A stretch of 64,000 nt of DNA from Rhodoferax saidenbachensis (GCF_001955715.1 NZ_CP019239.1:1054001-1118000), one strand, 5' to 3'. Positions 1-8,797 are shown, numbered from the stretch's first letter. Program-made: numbers and translations. The notes: generated from the letters alone by a model not told the origin.

Positions 1-1
1 C

Positions 2-1291
2 GCCTCCACCTCTCCTGCCCGCCACCCCGTGCGCGCATTGGTGCTGCTGCCAACCCGTGAGCTGGCCGACCAGGTCGCCCAGCAAGTGAAGCTGTACGCC
101 AAGTACACCAACCTGCGCAGCGCCGTGGTGTTTGGCGGCATGGACATGAAGCCCCAGACCCTGGAGCTGAAAAAAGGCGTGGAAGTGCTGGTGGCCACGC
201 CCGGCCGTCTGCTGGACCATATCGAAGCCAAAAACGCCGTGCTCAACCAGGTTGAGTACGTGGTGCTGGACGAAGCCGACCGCATGCTGGATATCGGCTT
301 CTTGCCGGACCTGCAACGCATCCTGTCCTACCTGCCCAAGCAGCGCACCACGCTCTTGTTCAGCGCGACCTTCTCGCCTGAAATCAAGCGCCTGGCCAAC
401 AGCTACCTGCAAAACCCGGTGACCATCGAAGTGGCGCGTTCCAACGCGACGGCTTCCACCGTGGAACAGCATTTCTACAGCGTCAACGAAGACAGCAAGC
501 GCCACGCGCTGCACCAGATCCTCAAGCAACGCGGCATGAAGCAGGCGTTTGTATTCGTGAACAGCAAGCTGGGCTGTGCCCGCCTGGCCCGTTCGCTGGA
601 GCACGAAGGTCTCAAAACCGCTGCACTGCACGGTGACAAGAGCCAGGACGAGCGCCTGAAGGCGCTGGAATCCTTCAAAAAGGGCGAAGTGGATTTGCTG
701 GTGTGTACCGATGTGGCCGCGCGCGGTCTGGACATCAAGGATGTGCCTGCGGTGTTCAACTTCGACATCCCCTTCAACGCCGAAGACTATGTCCACCGCA
801 TTGGTCGCACGGGCCGTGCCGGTGCGGCCGGTCTGGCAGTGACTTTTGTGGGTGGTGGCAATGATGCCCGCCTGCTGGCCGACATCGAGAAGCTGATCAA
901 GACCAAGATCGAACTCGAAGCGGTGGAGTTTGAAGAAGACCAGCCCGATATCCGCAAGCAAGGCCGTATCAACGATGGCCGCCGCATGTACCACGAAGAT
1001 GGCAGCAGTGTCGGTGGCGACAACGGCCGCAGCGCCGGTCGTGGCGAAGGCCGCGGACCCCGTGACGACTCTGGTCGCCCCCGCGTACCCCGCGCTCCGC
1101 GCAACGACTACACCCGCCCGGTGCCGGTCTCGCGCGATCCGTTCTTTGACAAACCCTACGAACCGGCTCCGGTCGTGGCTGAAGCCGCATCAACCCCGTC
1201 GTGGGAAGCTACGGCCCGTACGACCACACGGAGCATCTCGGCCAACATCAAGCCCAAGCGCAAAGTGGCGGCTCTGTTCAAGACAGAATAA
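2..1291 (+). CDS. rhlE: DEAD-box ATP-dependent RNA helicase, RhlE type (5' end outside window)
   Basis: ATP-dependent RNA unwinding, in ribosome assembly or RNA turnover. The open frame runs in from the left edge, so the Q-motif and Walker A motif lie upstream and are not seen. What is visible in order: PTRELA (motif Ia), TPGR (Ib), VLDEADRMLD (motif II, DEAD), SAT (III), then the second RecA domain with TDVAARGLD (V) and HRIGRTGRAG (VI). The tail is rich in Arg, Gly, Asp and Pro and ends in a basic stretch (KPKRKV), as is usual for RhlE-group helicases and consistent with an RNA-binding extension. A hairpin terminator follows 20 bases after the stop. The helicase family is certain; RhlE rather than another paralogue is inferred from the motif spacing and tail. 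Confidence 0.9.
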   Translation, partial: ASTSPARHPVRALVLLPTRELADQVAQQVKLYAKYTNLRSAVVFGGMDMKPQTLELKKGVEVLVATPGRLLDHIEAKNAVLNQVEYVVLDEADRMLDIGFLPDLQRILSYLPKQRTTLLFSATFSPEIKRLANSYLQNPVTIEVARSNATASTVEQHFYSVNEDSKRHALHQILKQRGMKQAFVFVNSKLGCARLARSLEHEGLKTAALHGDKSQDERLKALESFKKGEVDLLVCTDVAARGLDIKDVPAVFNFDIPFNAEDYVHRIGRTGRAGAAGLAVTFVGGGNDARLLADIEKLIKTKIELEAVEFEEDQPDIRKQGRINDGRRMYHEDGSSVGGDNGRSAGRGEGRGPRDDSGRPRVPRAPRNDYTRPVPVSRDPFFDKPYEPAPVVAEAASTPSWEATARTTTRSISANIKPKRKVAALFKTE

Positions 1292-1306
1292 GAAGTTCAG
1301 CTTCTG

Positions 1307-1340
1307 TGAAAACGGCGCCTTGTGCGCCGTTTTGCTTTTG
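1307..1340 (+). terminator. Rho-independent terminator after the RhlE helicase
   Basis: A GC-rich stem (AACGGCGC paired with GCGCCGTT, flanked by A and T runs) with a short loop is followed by TTTTGCTTTT. It sits directly behind the helicase stop codon. Confidence 0.85.
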
Positions 1341-1393
1341 GCAGGCGGGAATATGCGGCGTGTGTTCCTCGCCTGCAGAGGACCAGGGGTGAA

Positions 1394-1590
1394 TGCCTCC
1401 GCTCATGTCCCCCGCCCGCTGTGTGGGCTCCTCCTTTACTTCGCTGCGCCACTCACCCCAGTTCCTCCGCTCGAAGCGTAGTTATCGACCGTTGCACTCC
1501 AACCAAACCGGATCGGGTGGGGTGGGCGTTCTGCGCAGGTAAAGGAGGAGCCCGCAAAGCGGGCGGGGGACACGGAGCAGAACGTCCACC
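1394..1590. repeat. Composite inverted repeat (BIME-like), copy 1
   Basis: The 350-base gap between the helicase and apaH holds no gene. It contains two related GC-rich units in opposite orientation, at 1394-1459 and about 1507-1590. Both share a core of the form GTAAAGGAGGAGCCC, a small hairpin, then GGGGGACA. The second unit is bounded by GCGTTCTGC and GCAGAACG. The same pair recurs in opposite overall orientation at 24912-25125, so this is a dispersed, palindromic-unit repeat. Each unit can form a cruciform or RNA hairpin; a role in termination or mRNA stability is inference. Confidence 0.75.
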
Positions 1591-1642
1591 CTGCCTGAGG
1601 CAGCCCACACGGGGCCTTGCGGTTGTTTAGCAAAGGACCTGT

Positions 1643-2500
1643 CTATTCCCCAGGCTTCTGCGACTGCTCACACTTCACCTGGATCAACTCGGTCTTCCAA
1701 GGAGCATCCGCACCAGAAGCTTCCACGCGCAACGCACTCAGACACCCGCCCCACACACAACCGGTATCCAGCGCCAGCACGTCCGGGCGGTCCAGCCAGC
1801 CCAGCGTGGACCAGTGGCCGAAGGCTACTGTTACATCGCGCGTTTGCCGGTCCGGCACGTCAAACCAGGGCAGGTAGCCCGCAGGCGCGGTGTCGACATT
1901 GCCGGTGCTTGCAAACTCCATAGCGCCTTGCGGTGTGCAAAAGCGCAGGCGCGTGAGGGTGTTGACGATCACACGCAGCCGGTCTGCACCGGTTAGCGCA
2001 TCGTCCCAGGTGTGCGGGCCATTGCCATACATCTGGTGCAGAAAGTCACCGTACGCCGGTGAGCGCAAAACAGCCTCCACTTCGCCCGCCAATGCTATTG
2101 TTTTGGTAGCTGTCCACGCAGGCTGGACGCCAGCGTGGACCATTAAAAGCACTCGATTCCCCAGGTTCTCCTGTATCGCCAGGCGCTGCTGACGCAGCCA
2201 GTGCAGCATGGCTTCACGGTCGTCGGCCTGCAGGATGCTGTCCAGTGTGTCGTTGCGCCTGGGCTTGCGCACACCGTGGGCCACAGCCAGCAAATGCAGG
2301 TCGTGGTTACCTAGCAGGCAGCGTGCGGCCGCGCCATACCCCATCAGGCGGCGCAGCACGGCAGCCGAGTCCGGGCCGCGGTTGACCAGGTCGCCCAGCA
2401 GGTACAGCGTGTCGCGGCTGGGGGAGAAAGCGAGGGTGTCGAGCAGGCGCTGCAGGGCAGCGTCGCAGCCTTGCACATCGCCAATAAGGTACATTGCCAT
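1643..2500 (-). CDS. apaH: Symmetrical bis(5'-nucleosyl)-tetraphosphatase
   Basis: Hydrolyses diadenosine tetraphosphate (Ap4A) to two ADP in the cytoplasm, controlling alarmone levels and NpnN caps on RNA. It is a calcineurin-like metallophosphatase: the metal-binding motifs GDVQGC near the N-terminus, GDLVNRGPDS, GNHD and a later MVHAG are all present, and the length of about 285 residues fits ApaH. I place the start at the ATG giving MAMYLIGDVQGC because family members begin a few residues before GDVQGC; an ATG three codons upstream (2509) is also possible. It is divergent from the CNNM-type gene with only about 24 bases between the starts, so the two promoters must overlap the opposite gene. 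Confidence 0.93.
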   Translation of the reverse strand: MAMYLIGDVQGCDAALQRLLDTLAFSPSRDTLYLLGDLVNRGPDSAAVLRRLMGYGAAARCLLGNHDLHLLAVAHGVRKPRRNDTLDSILQADDREAMLHWLRQQRLAIQENLGNRVLLMVHAGVQPAWTATKTIALAGEVEAVLRSPAYGDFLHQMYGNGPHTWDDALTGADRLRVIVNTLTRLRFCTPQGAMEFASTGNVDTAPAGYLPWFDVPDRQTRDVTVAFGHWSTLGWLDRPDVLALDTGCVWGGCLSALRVEASGADAPWKTELIQVKCEQSQKPGE

Positions 2501-2524
2501 GGTGTTCATTCTCGCTTGGGTTCC

Positions 2525-3826
2525 ATGGATTTTTTGCTGATCATTGTTCTGACTTTGTTGAATGGCGCGTTCGCCATGTCAGAGCTGGCGCTTACCGCCA
2601 GCCGCAAAGTGCGGCTGCACACCATGGCCGATGCTGGCGACAAGGGGGCCAAGGCCGCCCTAACGCTGATGGACAACCCCACGCAGTTTCTCTCGTCCGT
2701 GCAGGTCGGCATTACCTCCATCGGCATGCTCAACGGCATCGTGGGAGAGGCTGCGTTCAGCGATGACGTGGCCCGCTGGCTGGGCGCCACGCTGCCCATT
2801 TCGCACCGTGCAGCGGAAATTTCTGCCACCGCGCTGGTGGTCACCATCATCACCTTCATTACCATTCTGTTTGGCGAACTGGTGCCAAAACGCATCGGCC
2901 AGCTCTACCCCGAGACCGTGGCGCGCATCATGTCCCGCCCGATGACCTGGGTGGCCACCGGGGCCAAGCCTTTTGTGCGCCTGCTCTCCATGTGCACGCA
3001 CGGCATGCTCAAGCTGCTGCGCATTGACACCACCGACACCCGCGCCGTGACCGAGGCCGAAATTTCTGCCAGCCTGGAAGAGGGCGTGGACGCCGGCATC
3101 ATCGAAGAGCACGAGCACCAGATGGTGCGCAACGTGTTCCACCTGGACAACCGCCCACTCACTTCCATCATGCTGCCGCGTGTGGACATCGAATGGCTGG
3201 ATGCCTCGTCCACGGTCGCCGAATGCCTGGCGCAGGCCAGTGATGGCGGCAACAAGGGCGCGCATTCCTGGTACCCGGTCTGCCGCGGTTCGCTCGATGA
3301 CGTGGTCGGACTGGTCAGCGTGGCGCGTCTTCTGGAGCGTGGCGTGCGCTATCCCTATGCCGTGGGCGCCCTGGTGGAGCCCGCCGTGTTCGTGCCCGAA
3401 ACCCTGAGCGGCATGGAGCTGATCGAACAGTTCCGCGCCAAGTCCGCGCGCATGGTGTTTGTGGTGGATGAGTATGGTGTGGTGCAGGGCCTGCTGACTC
3501 CGCATGACGTGCTGGAAGCCATTACCGGCGAGCTGCAGCCCGATGCCCAAACCCAGGCCTGGGCCACGTTGCAGGCTGATGGTTCCTGGCTGCTCGATGG
3601 CCTGATGCCGGTGGGTGAACTCAAGTCCCGACTTGACATTGAAGACGACCTGCCCCAGGAAGACCGGGGCCGCTACAACACGCTGGCTGGCCTCTTGATG
3701 GTGGTGGCCGGTGATCTGCCCGCCAAGGGCGAATCCATTGTCTGCGCCAACTGGCGTTTTGAAGTGGTGACGCTGGAAGGCCGGCGTGTCGACAAGGTGC
3801 TGGCCCGCCGCACCCTGGATAACTGA
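2525..3826 (+). CDS. CNNM/CorC-family membrane protein (DUF21 plus CBS domains)
   Basis: Integral inner-membrane protein of the HlyC/CorC (CNNM transporter) family, linked to divalent cation (Mg2+/Co2+) efflux. The N-terminal 180 residues form a DUF21 membrane region with hydrophobic helices (MDFLLIIVLTLLNGAFAMSE, then ALVVTIITFITILFGELVPK). A CBS-pair region follows, with IMLPRVDIEWLD and VVDEYGVVQGLLT motifs, and then a C-terminal CorC_HlyC (transporter-associated) domain. Total 433 residues. The start ATG at 2525 is chosen because it opens the first membrane helix; the frame stays open further upstream but that part overlaps apaH. Old names such as hemolysin reflect history, not function. 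Confidence 0.88.
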   Translation: MDFLLIIVLTLLNGAFAMSELALTASRKVRLHTMADAGDKGAKAALTLMDNPTQFLSSVQVGITSIGMLNGIVGEAAFSDDVARWLGATLPISHRAAEISATALVVTIITFITILFGELVPKRIGQLYPETVARIMSRPMTWVATGAKPFVRLLSMCTHGMLKLLRIDTTDTRAVTEAEISASLEEGVDAGIIEEHEHQMVRNVFHLDNRPLTSIMLPRVDIEWLDASSTVAECLAQASDGGNKGAHSWYPVCRGSLDDVVGLVSVARLLERGVRYPYAVGALVEPAVFVPETLSGMELIEQFRAKSARMVFVVDEYGVVQGLLTPHDVLEAITGELQPDAQTQAWATLQADGSWLLDGLMPVGELKSRLDIEDDLPQEDRGRYNTLAGLLMVVAGDLPAKGESIVCANWRFEVVTLEGRRVDKVLARRTLDN

Positions 3827-3863
3827 CCGCTCTCCCTACCCGCAACCGCGCGATCTGCGGTGG

Positions 3864-4634
3864 CTACATGCGCCCGGTGACGCGGTAGGCCAGCAGGCCC
3901 ACCCATTCGTGCAGGGCTTGTTCCCAACGGCTCGCACCACCCAATAACGAATAGCTGAACCAGTCCATTGGGCCGCCGGTCTGGTAGTCCACCGGATAGG
4001 CCGTCACGTTCCAGCCCGCCTTGATAAACGTGCCCATGGAACGCGGCATGTGCGCGGCAGAAGTCACCAACAGCCAGGCTTGTGTTTTGTCCACGCCGGG
4101 CAGCTGAGCCGACAGCACCGCGTTCTCATAGGTATTGCGAGAGGCCGATTCGTACTGCACCTGGCCTGCATTCCATCCCACGCTTTCGTAAAAAACGCGC
4201 GCCCGGTCGGCTTCGCTGGGCCCGATGCCCATGAGCGCGCCCTCGCCACCGGTGTAGAGCACACGCAAGTGGGGGTTGTGCCGCAGCATGGACAGTGGCG
4301 CCGTAATGCGTTCGGCCGCGCCATTGAACAGGGGCTGGGTGTGGACCTGCTGCACCCGGCCGGATTCGGTGGCACCGCCCAGCACCACCACACCCACGTA
4401 GCCACGCAAATCAGCCTGGGGCGTGAATTCGGTGTACTGGCCTTCCAGATGCCGTATCAGCAGCTCGGGCAGCGGCATCCAGCCCACGAACAACATCAGC
4501 GCCAGTGCGGCCCAGGTAATGCGCAGCCCGGTACGCGGCCAGCGGGCTTGCAACAACAGGCCGGCCAGCAACAGCATAGCGACCCAGAGGAGGGGCTGCG
4601 TCAGCAGCGCAATGACTTTGGAGATAAAAAACAT
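3864..4634 (-). CDS. YdcF/ElyC-like DUF218 membrane-anchored protein
   Basis: DUF218 (YdcF/SanA/ElyC) family. Two N-terminal hydrophobic helices (LLWVAMLLLAGLLLQ and ITWAALALMLFVGWMPLPE) precede a periplasmic domain with the family hallmarks VVVLGGATESGR, LYTGGEGAL and a SRNTYENA motif. ElyC-type members affect envelope and lipid-carrier metabolism; the exact activity here is unknown. The start at 4634 (MFFISKV) is chosen because the frame upstream is not protein-like and overlaps the neighbouring small gene. It follows that small membrane gene by 10 bases, probably as one transcript. Confidence 0.85.
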   Translation of the reverse strand: MFFISKVIALLTQPLLWVAMLLLAGLLLQARWPRTGLRITWAALALMLFVGWMPLPELLIRHLEGQYTEFTPQADLRGYVGVVVLGGATESGRVQQVHTQPLFNGAAERITAPLSMLRHNPHLRVLYTGGEGALMGIGPSEADRARVFYESVGWNAGQVQYESASRNTYENAVLSAQLPGVDKTQAWLLVTSAAHMPRSMGTFIKAGWNVTAYPVDYQTGGPMDWFSYSLLGGASRWEQALHEWVGLLAYRVTGRM

Positions 4635-4644
4635 CGTGGCTTGT

Positions 4645-4887
4645 TTATTTGTTGTCGTCTGGCATGGGGCGCGCTTGCATCGCACCCTCCACAGATTGTT
4701 GGACCTGCTGCTGTATCTGTTGGCTTTGTTGCTGCGGTGTGGCGTCAGGTGTGACCACCGGCATGGCGACGCCCGAGGTGTTGGGTACTGCAGGCTTGGC
4801 ACGCATGCTGCCCAATTGCGTCTTGGCCAGCAGGCCCACGATGGCCAGCACGATCAGCAGACCCAACACTCCAACAATGGCACGCAT
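4645..4887 (-). CDS. Small single-pass membrane protein, unknown function
   Basis: 80 residues. One N-terminal membrane helix (VGVLGLLIVLAIVGLLA) is followed by a Pro/Ala/Thr stretch and a Gln-rich, coiled-coil-prone segment (QQQSQQIQQQVQQSVEGAM). I do not recognise a named family. It lies immediately upstream of the DUF218 gene with a 10-base gap, suggesting co-transcription. Confidence 0.7.
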   Translation of the reverse strand: MRAIVGVLGLLIVLAIVGLLAKTQLGSMRAKPAVPNTSGVAMPVVTPDATPQQQSQQIQQQVQQSVEGAMQARPMPDDNK

Positions 4888-5017
4888 GGCGGCTCCTTCG
4901 CAAATAGCAGAGTGCGATTGTGACGCAGGGCTTATGCCTGTCCGGTTGCGGGAGTCAGCGGAGTGCAGGAAGTGCCTGGAACTGAAAAGTCGATGTAAAG
5001 ACCACGCTCTAAACTTG

Positions 5018-5057
5018 TTTTAGATGTAATTTAGATATATCATAAATAAATCTAAAT
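5018..5057. promoter_or_regulatory. Candidate operator/promoter of the YqjI-like regulator
   Basis: An AT-rich stretch in an otherwise GC-rich region. ATTTAGAT (5029-5036) and ATCTAAAT (5050-5057) form a perfect 8-base inverted repeat, and a third half-site TTTAGAT lies at 5019-5025. It ends 16 bases before the start codon of the PadR-family gene, the expected place for autoregulation. Binding itself is inferred. Confidence 0.6.
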
Positions 5058-5073
5058 AAGACAAGAGAAATCT

Positions 5074-5661
5074 ATGCGACACCATTCCAGACACTTCCAT
5101 TACCAAATGCGCCATACGGAACATGGCGACGATGGCACGGCCGGCGGTCGGGGCGGCCGACACGGCGAGGGGCTGCACGGCCGCCGCGGGGGCGGGCGCA
5201 TCTTCAGCCACGGTGGTTTGCGGTTTGTCCTGCTGCAGTTGATCAGCGACAAGCCCAGCCACGGGTATGAGCTGATCAAATTGATCGAAGACCGGCTGGG
5301 CGGCAGCTACAGCCCCAGCCCGGGCACGGTTTACCCCACTCTGACCTTGCTCGAAGAACAGGGCTACCTGAAGGGCGAGAGCGCCGACGCAGGCGGGCGC
5401 AAGAGTTACGCCATCACCGATGCAGGCCAAGCCTTCCTCGAAGAAAACCGCACCATTGCCGACGCCATGCTGGAGCGTATGAACGGCGGTGTGGATGGTG
5501 CTGGTGCCCGGGGCGGCCGCCCGCCACAGGTGATGCGCGCCATTGAAAACCTGAAGCTGGCCATGCGCATGCGCTTGTCCCGCGAAGCGTTGACTCCCGA
5601 CCAGGCCAATGCCTTCGCCGCCGTGCTGGACCACGCCGCCCAACAGTTGGAGAAAATCTGA
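5074..5661 (+). CDS. yqjI: PadR-family metal-responsive regulator, YqjI-like
   Basis: Winged-helix PadR repressor of 195 residues. The first 45 residues are rich in His, Gly and Arg (MRHHSRHFHYQMRHTEHG then GRHGEGLHGRRGG), the feature that distinguishes YqjI. In E. coli YqjI this extension binds nickel/iron and the protein represses itself and yqjH. The PadR core is clear: FVLLQLISDKPSHGYELIK, SPSPGTVYPTLTLLEEQGYL, ITDAGQAFL. The next gene is a YqjH-like ferric-chelate reductase, overlapping by TGATG, and a palindromic operator-like site precedes this gene. Function is inferred from domain plus partner gene. Confidence 0.85.
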   Translation: MRHHSRHFHYQMRHTEHGDDGTAGGRGGRHGEGLHGRRGGGRIFSHGGLRFVLLQLISDKPSHGYELIKLIEDRLGGSYSPSPGTVYPTLTLLEEQGYLKGESADAGGRKSYAITDAGQAFLEENRTIADAMLERMNGGVDGAGARGGRPPQVMRAIENLKLAMRMRLSREALTPDQANAFAAVLDHAAQQLEKI

Positions 5662-6515
5662 TGCAAGTCGCAACTATCACGCTGCCGGGCCCTGCCGGCC
5701 AGGACGGAGCGGACCTGACACCCACACGTGTGCGCCATCCATTGCGTTTTCGTGTGCTGGATGTGTGCAAGGTTGATCGCCTGACACCGCACCTGGTGCG
5801 CGTCACCCTCTCGGGCGATGCACTGGAAGGCTTTGTCAGCGCGGGTTTTGACGACCATGTCAAACTCTTCTTTCCCGACCCCGTGACCGGGCTGGTCACC
5901 ACCCCCACGCTGGGTGCCGATGGCCCCGTGTGGGCGGAGGGCACGCGCCCTGTCATGCGCGACTACACGCCCCACCACTTTGACCCGGTGGCACATACGC
6001 TGGAGATCGACTTTGCGCTGCACCACCCCGGCGGCCCCGCCACGCAGTGGGCAGAGCAGGCCCAAGTGGGTCAGAAACTCGGCGTGGGTGGCCCCAAGGG
6101 CTCCTTCATCGTGCCTACCGGTTATGACTGGCATTTGCTGATCGGTGACGACACCGCCTTGCCCGCCATCGCCAGACGGCTGGCCGAACTGCCAGCCGGT
6201 GCGCATGCAGAAGTGCTCATTGAAGTGGACAGCCCTGTCGACCATATTCCGTTGCCCAGCGCCGCAGGGGTGGAGGTGGAATGGGTCTACCGCAGTACTG
6301 CTGGTGCCCATGAACAGCCCTTGGTCGAAGCGCTGCGCCGCATGCGCATGCCAGCCGGGTTTTTCCATACCTGGATTGGTTGCGAGTCTGCGCAGGCCAA
6401 GGCTTTGCGGTCGTACCTGATCACCGAATGTCTGGCAGACCCCAAACGGATTCGCGCGTCAGGTTACTGGCGCCGGGGCAGTGCGGGCACGCACGACGCG
6501 CTGGACAACGGATAG
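5661..6515 (+). CDS. yqjH: Siderophore-interacting protein / ferric-chelate reductase, YqjH-like
   Basis: FAD-dependent NADPH ferric reductase of the SIP (ViuB/YqjH) family, releasing iron from siderophores in the cytoplasm. The N-terminal FAD-binding barrel shows the family signature FDDHVKLFFPD and RDYTPHHFD (the RxYT flavin-binding motif). The C-terminal SIP domain shows LLIGDDTALPAIARRL and the ending GYWRRGSAG. It is 284 residues, normal length. Translation is coupled to the upstream YqjI-like regulator by a TGATG overlap. Confidence 0.9.
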   Translation: MQVATITLPGPAGQDGADLTPTRVRHPLRFRVLDVCKVDRLTPHLVRVTLSGDALEGFVSAGFDDHVKLFFPDPVTGLVTTPTLGADGPVWAEGTRPVMRDYTPHHFDPVAHTLEIDFALHHPGGPATQWAEQAQVGQKLGVGGPKGSFIVPTGYDWHLLIGDDTALPAIARRLAELPAGAHAEVLIEVDSPVDHIPLPSAAGVEVEWVYRSTAGAHEQPLVEALRRMRMPAGFFHTWIGCESAQAKALRSYLITECLADPKRIRASGYWRRGSAGTHDALDNG

Positions 6516-6526
6516 CCGCTTCCGGG

Positions 6527-7480
6527 CTACGCAACAGGGGCAGCAGGCTGCGGGGTGTAGGGCGCAATGCGGTTACGTCCATCGGCTTTTGCGGCGTACA
6601 GGGCCTGGTCGGCCAACGCCAGCAGGTCGCTGCCGCTCTTGCCCGGCGCTGCACCGTGCTGCACCAGCCCGCCTGAAAACGTGTAGCTGAAGTCCGCAGC
6701 CACCTCGGGCAGGCGTTCCGCCTGCAGCCGCTCCAGTACGCGGTTGAGTACCAGTTGTGCAACGGGCAAGCTGCTATTGGGCAGCAACACGCCAAATTCC
6801 TCCCCACCCAAGCGCCCCAACACGTCTTCGGCACGCAGATGCTGCTGCACAAAATTGGCAAAGTGCTTCAGCACCTCATCACCAGCTGCGTGGCCAAAGC
6901 GGTCGTTGACCTTCTTGAAGAAATCGAGATCCAGCATCGCCAGGCAAAAAGGCTCCGCGCTGCGCTGTGAACGCGATATCTCCTGTGCCAAGCGTTGCAT
7001 GAAATTGCGCCGATTGGGAACGCCTGTCAGGTCGTCTGTCAGCGCCAACCGCTCAATATCGCCATGGGCCTTTTTGAGCGCGTTCTCGGTTTCCTTTTGG
7101 CGTGTGATGTCAGAGCAAAACATCACCAGCTCGCCATCCGGGCACACCTGTTCGGTCATCAAAATCCAACGCCCACCTTTCAGGTCGACCTCAAAACTGC
7201 GAAACGGCGCCGAGCGCTGGCGGCTGCCCGCGTATTCCAGCCAGTCCTGTAGGTTGGCCCACTCGATGTTGGAGCCACGCTGCTGCATGTACATCCACTC
7301 CATCAGGTCCCCGTGTGTCTTGCTGATCATCGACTGGTCGGCGAAGTCAAACATCTGCGCGAACGCCGGGTTGTAGTACACAAACCGGTTCTCGGCATCC
7401 AGCACCGCAATGCCGTTCTCACTCAGGCCCGCGTACTGCAGTAACAGGTCTGCGAGCTTGGGGTTGTGCGAGGGGGACAT
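6527..7480 (-). CDS. PAS-GGDEF diguanylate cyclase
   Basis: Predicted to make cyclic di-GMP from two GTP. Residues 1-130 form a PAS domain (GLSENGIAVLDAENRFVYYN ... PAFAQMFDF) with a PAC-like end (VMFCSDITRQKE). The GGDEF domain follows, with LTDDLTGVPNRRNF and an intact active-site GGEEF. An inhibitory RxxD site (RAED) lies exactly five residues ahead of it, so product inhibition is expected. There is no membrane segment, so it is a soluble sensor; the PAS ligand is unknown. It is convergent with yqjH, 11 bases apart. Confidence 0.92.
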   Translation of the reverse strand: MSPSHNPKLADLLLQYAGLSENGIAVLDAENRFVYYNPAFAQMFDFADQSMISKTHGDLMEWMYMQQRGSNIEWANLQDWLEYAGSRQRSAPFRSFEVDLKGGRWILMTEQVCPDGELVMFCSDITRQKETENALKKAHGDIERLALTDDLTGVPNRRNFMQRLAQEISRSQRSAEPFCLAMLDLDFFKKVNDRFGHAAGDEVLKHFANFVQQHLRAEDVLGRLGGEEFGVLLPNSSLPVAQLVLNRVLERLQAERLPEVAADFSYTFSGGLVQHGAAPGKSGSDLLALADQALYAAKADGRNRIAPYTPQPAAPVA

Positions 7481-7574
7481 AGGTTGGGCGTTTGGACTAC
7501 GTGAATTTCAGCATAGCGGGTTTTTGCGCGGGCGCCTAGCCTGCGACTTCTCAAACGTAGATTGTTGAGTAGAC

Positions 7575-7603
7575 GAAAAAAATCCCACAGCAAGTGTGGG
7601 ATT
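7575..7603 (-). terminator. Terminator after tRNA-Thr
   Basis: Read on the minus strand, AATCCCACA and TGTGGGATT pair around a short CTTGC loop and are followed by seven T residues. It lies immediately downstream of the tRNA 3' end. Confidence 0.88.
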
Positions 7604-7607
7604 GATT

Positions 7608-7683
7608 TGGTGCCGCTTGACGGAATCGAACTGTCGACCTTCTCCTTACGAAGGAGCTGCTCTACCAACTGAGCTAAAGCGGC
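7608..7683 (-). tRNA. tRNA-Thr(CGT)
   Basis: On the minus strand a full cloverleaf can be drawn: acceptor GCCGCTT/AAGCGGC, D-arm GCTCAGTTGGTAGAGC, anticodon loop TTCGTAA (anticodon CGT, decoding ACG) and T-loop TTCGATT, with an encoded CCA. One A.C mismatch in the T-stem and one at the end of the anticodon stem are visible. It lies downstream of fbp on the same strand and has its own terminator. Confidence 0.93.
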
Positions 7684-7696
7684 AACTCAGCCCACA

Positions 7697-7725
7697 ATTA
7701 TAGCGGGCCACCAGAGGAGAATCAG
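7697..7725 (-). promoter_or_regulatory. Candidate promoter of tRNA-Thr
   Basis: On the minus strand a perfect TATAAT (7697-7702) lies 13 bases before the tRNA 5' end. A weak -35-like CTGATT (7720-7725) sits 17 bases further upstream and overlaps the fbp stop codon. Confidence 0.45.
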
Positions 7726-8732
7726 CCCGCTTCGGCGTGGTAACGCGTTACACGTTCCACTTCGTTTTTGCTGCCCAGAATCACGCTCACACGTTCGTGC
7801 AACTTGCTGGGCTGGATGTCCAGCACGCGGTCTTTGCCGTTGGTGATGGCGCCGCCGGCCTGTTCCACGATCCAGCCCATGGGGTTGGCTTCGTACAGTA
7901 GGCGCAGCTTGCCGGGTTTGTCCGGCTCACGCTTGTCCCAGGGGTACATGAAGATGCCGCCGCGGGTCAGGATGCGGTGTACGTCGGCCACCATGCTGGC
8001 AATCCAGCGCATGTTGAAGTCCTTGCCGCGCGGGCCTTCCTTGCCGGCCAGGCATTCGTCCACATAACGCTTGATGGGCGGTGCCCAGTGGCGCATGTTG
8101 CTCATGTTGATGGCGAATTCTTTGGTGTCGGGCGGAATCTGCAGATTCTCTTGCGTCAATACAAACGAGCCTTGCTCGCGGTCCAGCGTGAACATGGCCA
8201 CGCCGTCACCCACCGTCAACACCAGCGTGGTCTGTGGGCCGTAGATGCAGTAACCCGCCGCGACCTGTTTCACACCGGCCTGCAAAAAGTCTTCTTCCGT
8301 CACACCGGGTTGGCCTTCGGGCTTTTTGAGCACGCTGAAGATGGTGCCGATGCTGACGTTCACGTCGATGTTGCTGGAGCCATCCAGGGGATCAAACAGC
8401 AGCAGGTATTCACCCTGCGGGTAGCGGTTGGGCACCAGGTAGATGCCTTCCATTTCCTCGCTGGCCATGGCAGCCAGGTGACCGCCCCATTCGTTGGCTT
8501 CGATCAGCACTTCGTTGGAAATGATGTCCAGCTTTTTCTGGATTTCACCCTGGATGTTTTCGGTTTCGGCCGTGCCCAGCACGCCACCCAAGGCGCCTTT
8601 GTTGACGGCGTGGCTGATGCTCTTGCAGGAGCGCGCCACCACTTCGAGCAGCAGGCGCAGTTGTGATGGGATGTGCCCCTCCTGGCGCTGCTGCTCAACC
8701 AGGTAGCGGGTAAGGGAAATTTTGGAACTCAT
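7722..8732 (-). CDS. fbp: Fructose-1,6-bisphosphatase class I
   Basis: Gluconeogenic hydrolysis of fructose-1,6-bisphosphate to fructose-6-phosphate. It has the class I signatures: [16 protein letters not shown] (metal and substrate binding), [10 protein letters not shown] and [19 protein letters not shown] with the catalytic region intact. At 336 residues it is the usual length for proteobacterial FBPase. It starts [16 protein letters not shown], typical of betaproteobacterial orthologues. pepN lies upstream on the same strand, separated by a 118-base gap that holds a near-perfect palindromic repeat. Confidence 0.96.
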   Translation of the reverse strand: MSSKISLTRYLVEQQRQEGHIPSQLRLLLEVVARSCKSISHAVNKGALGGVLGTAETENIQGEIQKKLDIISNEVLIEANEWGGHLAAMASEEMEGIYLVPNRYPQGEYLLLFDPLDGSSNIDVNVSIGTIFSVLKKPEGQPGVTEEDFLQAGVKQVAAGYCIYGPQTTLVLTVGDGVAMFTLDREQGSFVLTQENLQIPPDTKEFAINMSNMRHWAPPIKRYVDECLAGKEGPRGKDFNMRWIASMVADVHRILTRGGIFMYPWDKREPDKPGKLRLLYEANPMGWIVEQAGGAITNGKDRVLDIQPSKLHERVSVILGSKNEVERVTRYHAEAG

Positions 8733-8747
8733 GTTTTTCCTTTCTAT

Positions 8748-8797
8748 CCGTTCGCCCTGAGCCTGTCGAAGGGCTTCGACAGGCTCAGCCCGAACGG
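8748..8797. repeat. 50-bp palindromic repeat, copy 1
   Basis: CCGTTCGCCCTGAGCCTGTC followed by GAAGGGCTTCGACAGGCTCA and GCCCGAACGG forms a near-perfect hairpin with one pair mismatched. Related copies lie at 40964-41020 and 41418-41499. It occupies the gap between pepN and fbp, where it could act as a processing or attenuation hairpin (inference). Confidence 0.85.

Noticed and set aside
2087..2150. Sequence GCTATTGTTTTGGTAGCTG in apaH that resembles the dispersed 55-bp element
   Set aside because: The rest of the element does not follow, and the encoded peptide (PAWTATKTIALAGEVEAVL) is normal for ApaH at this place.
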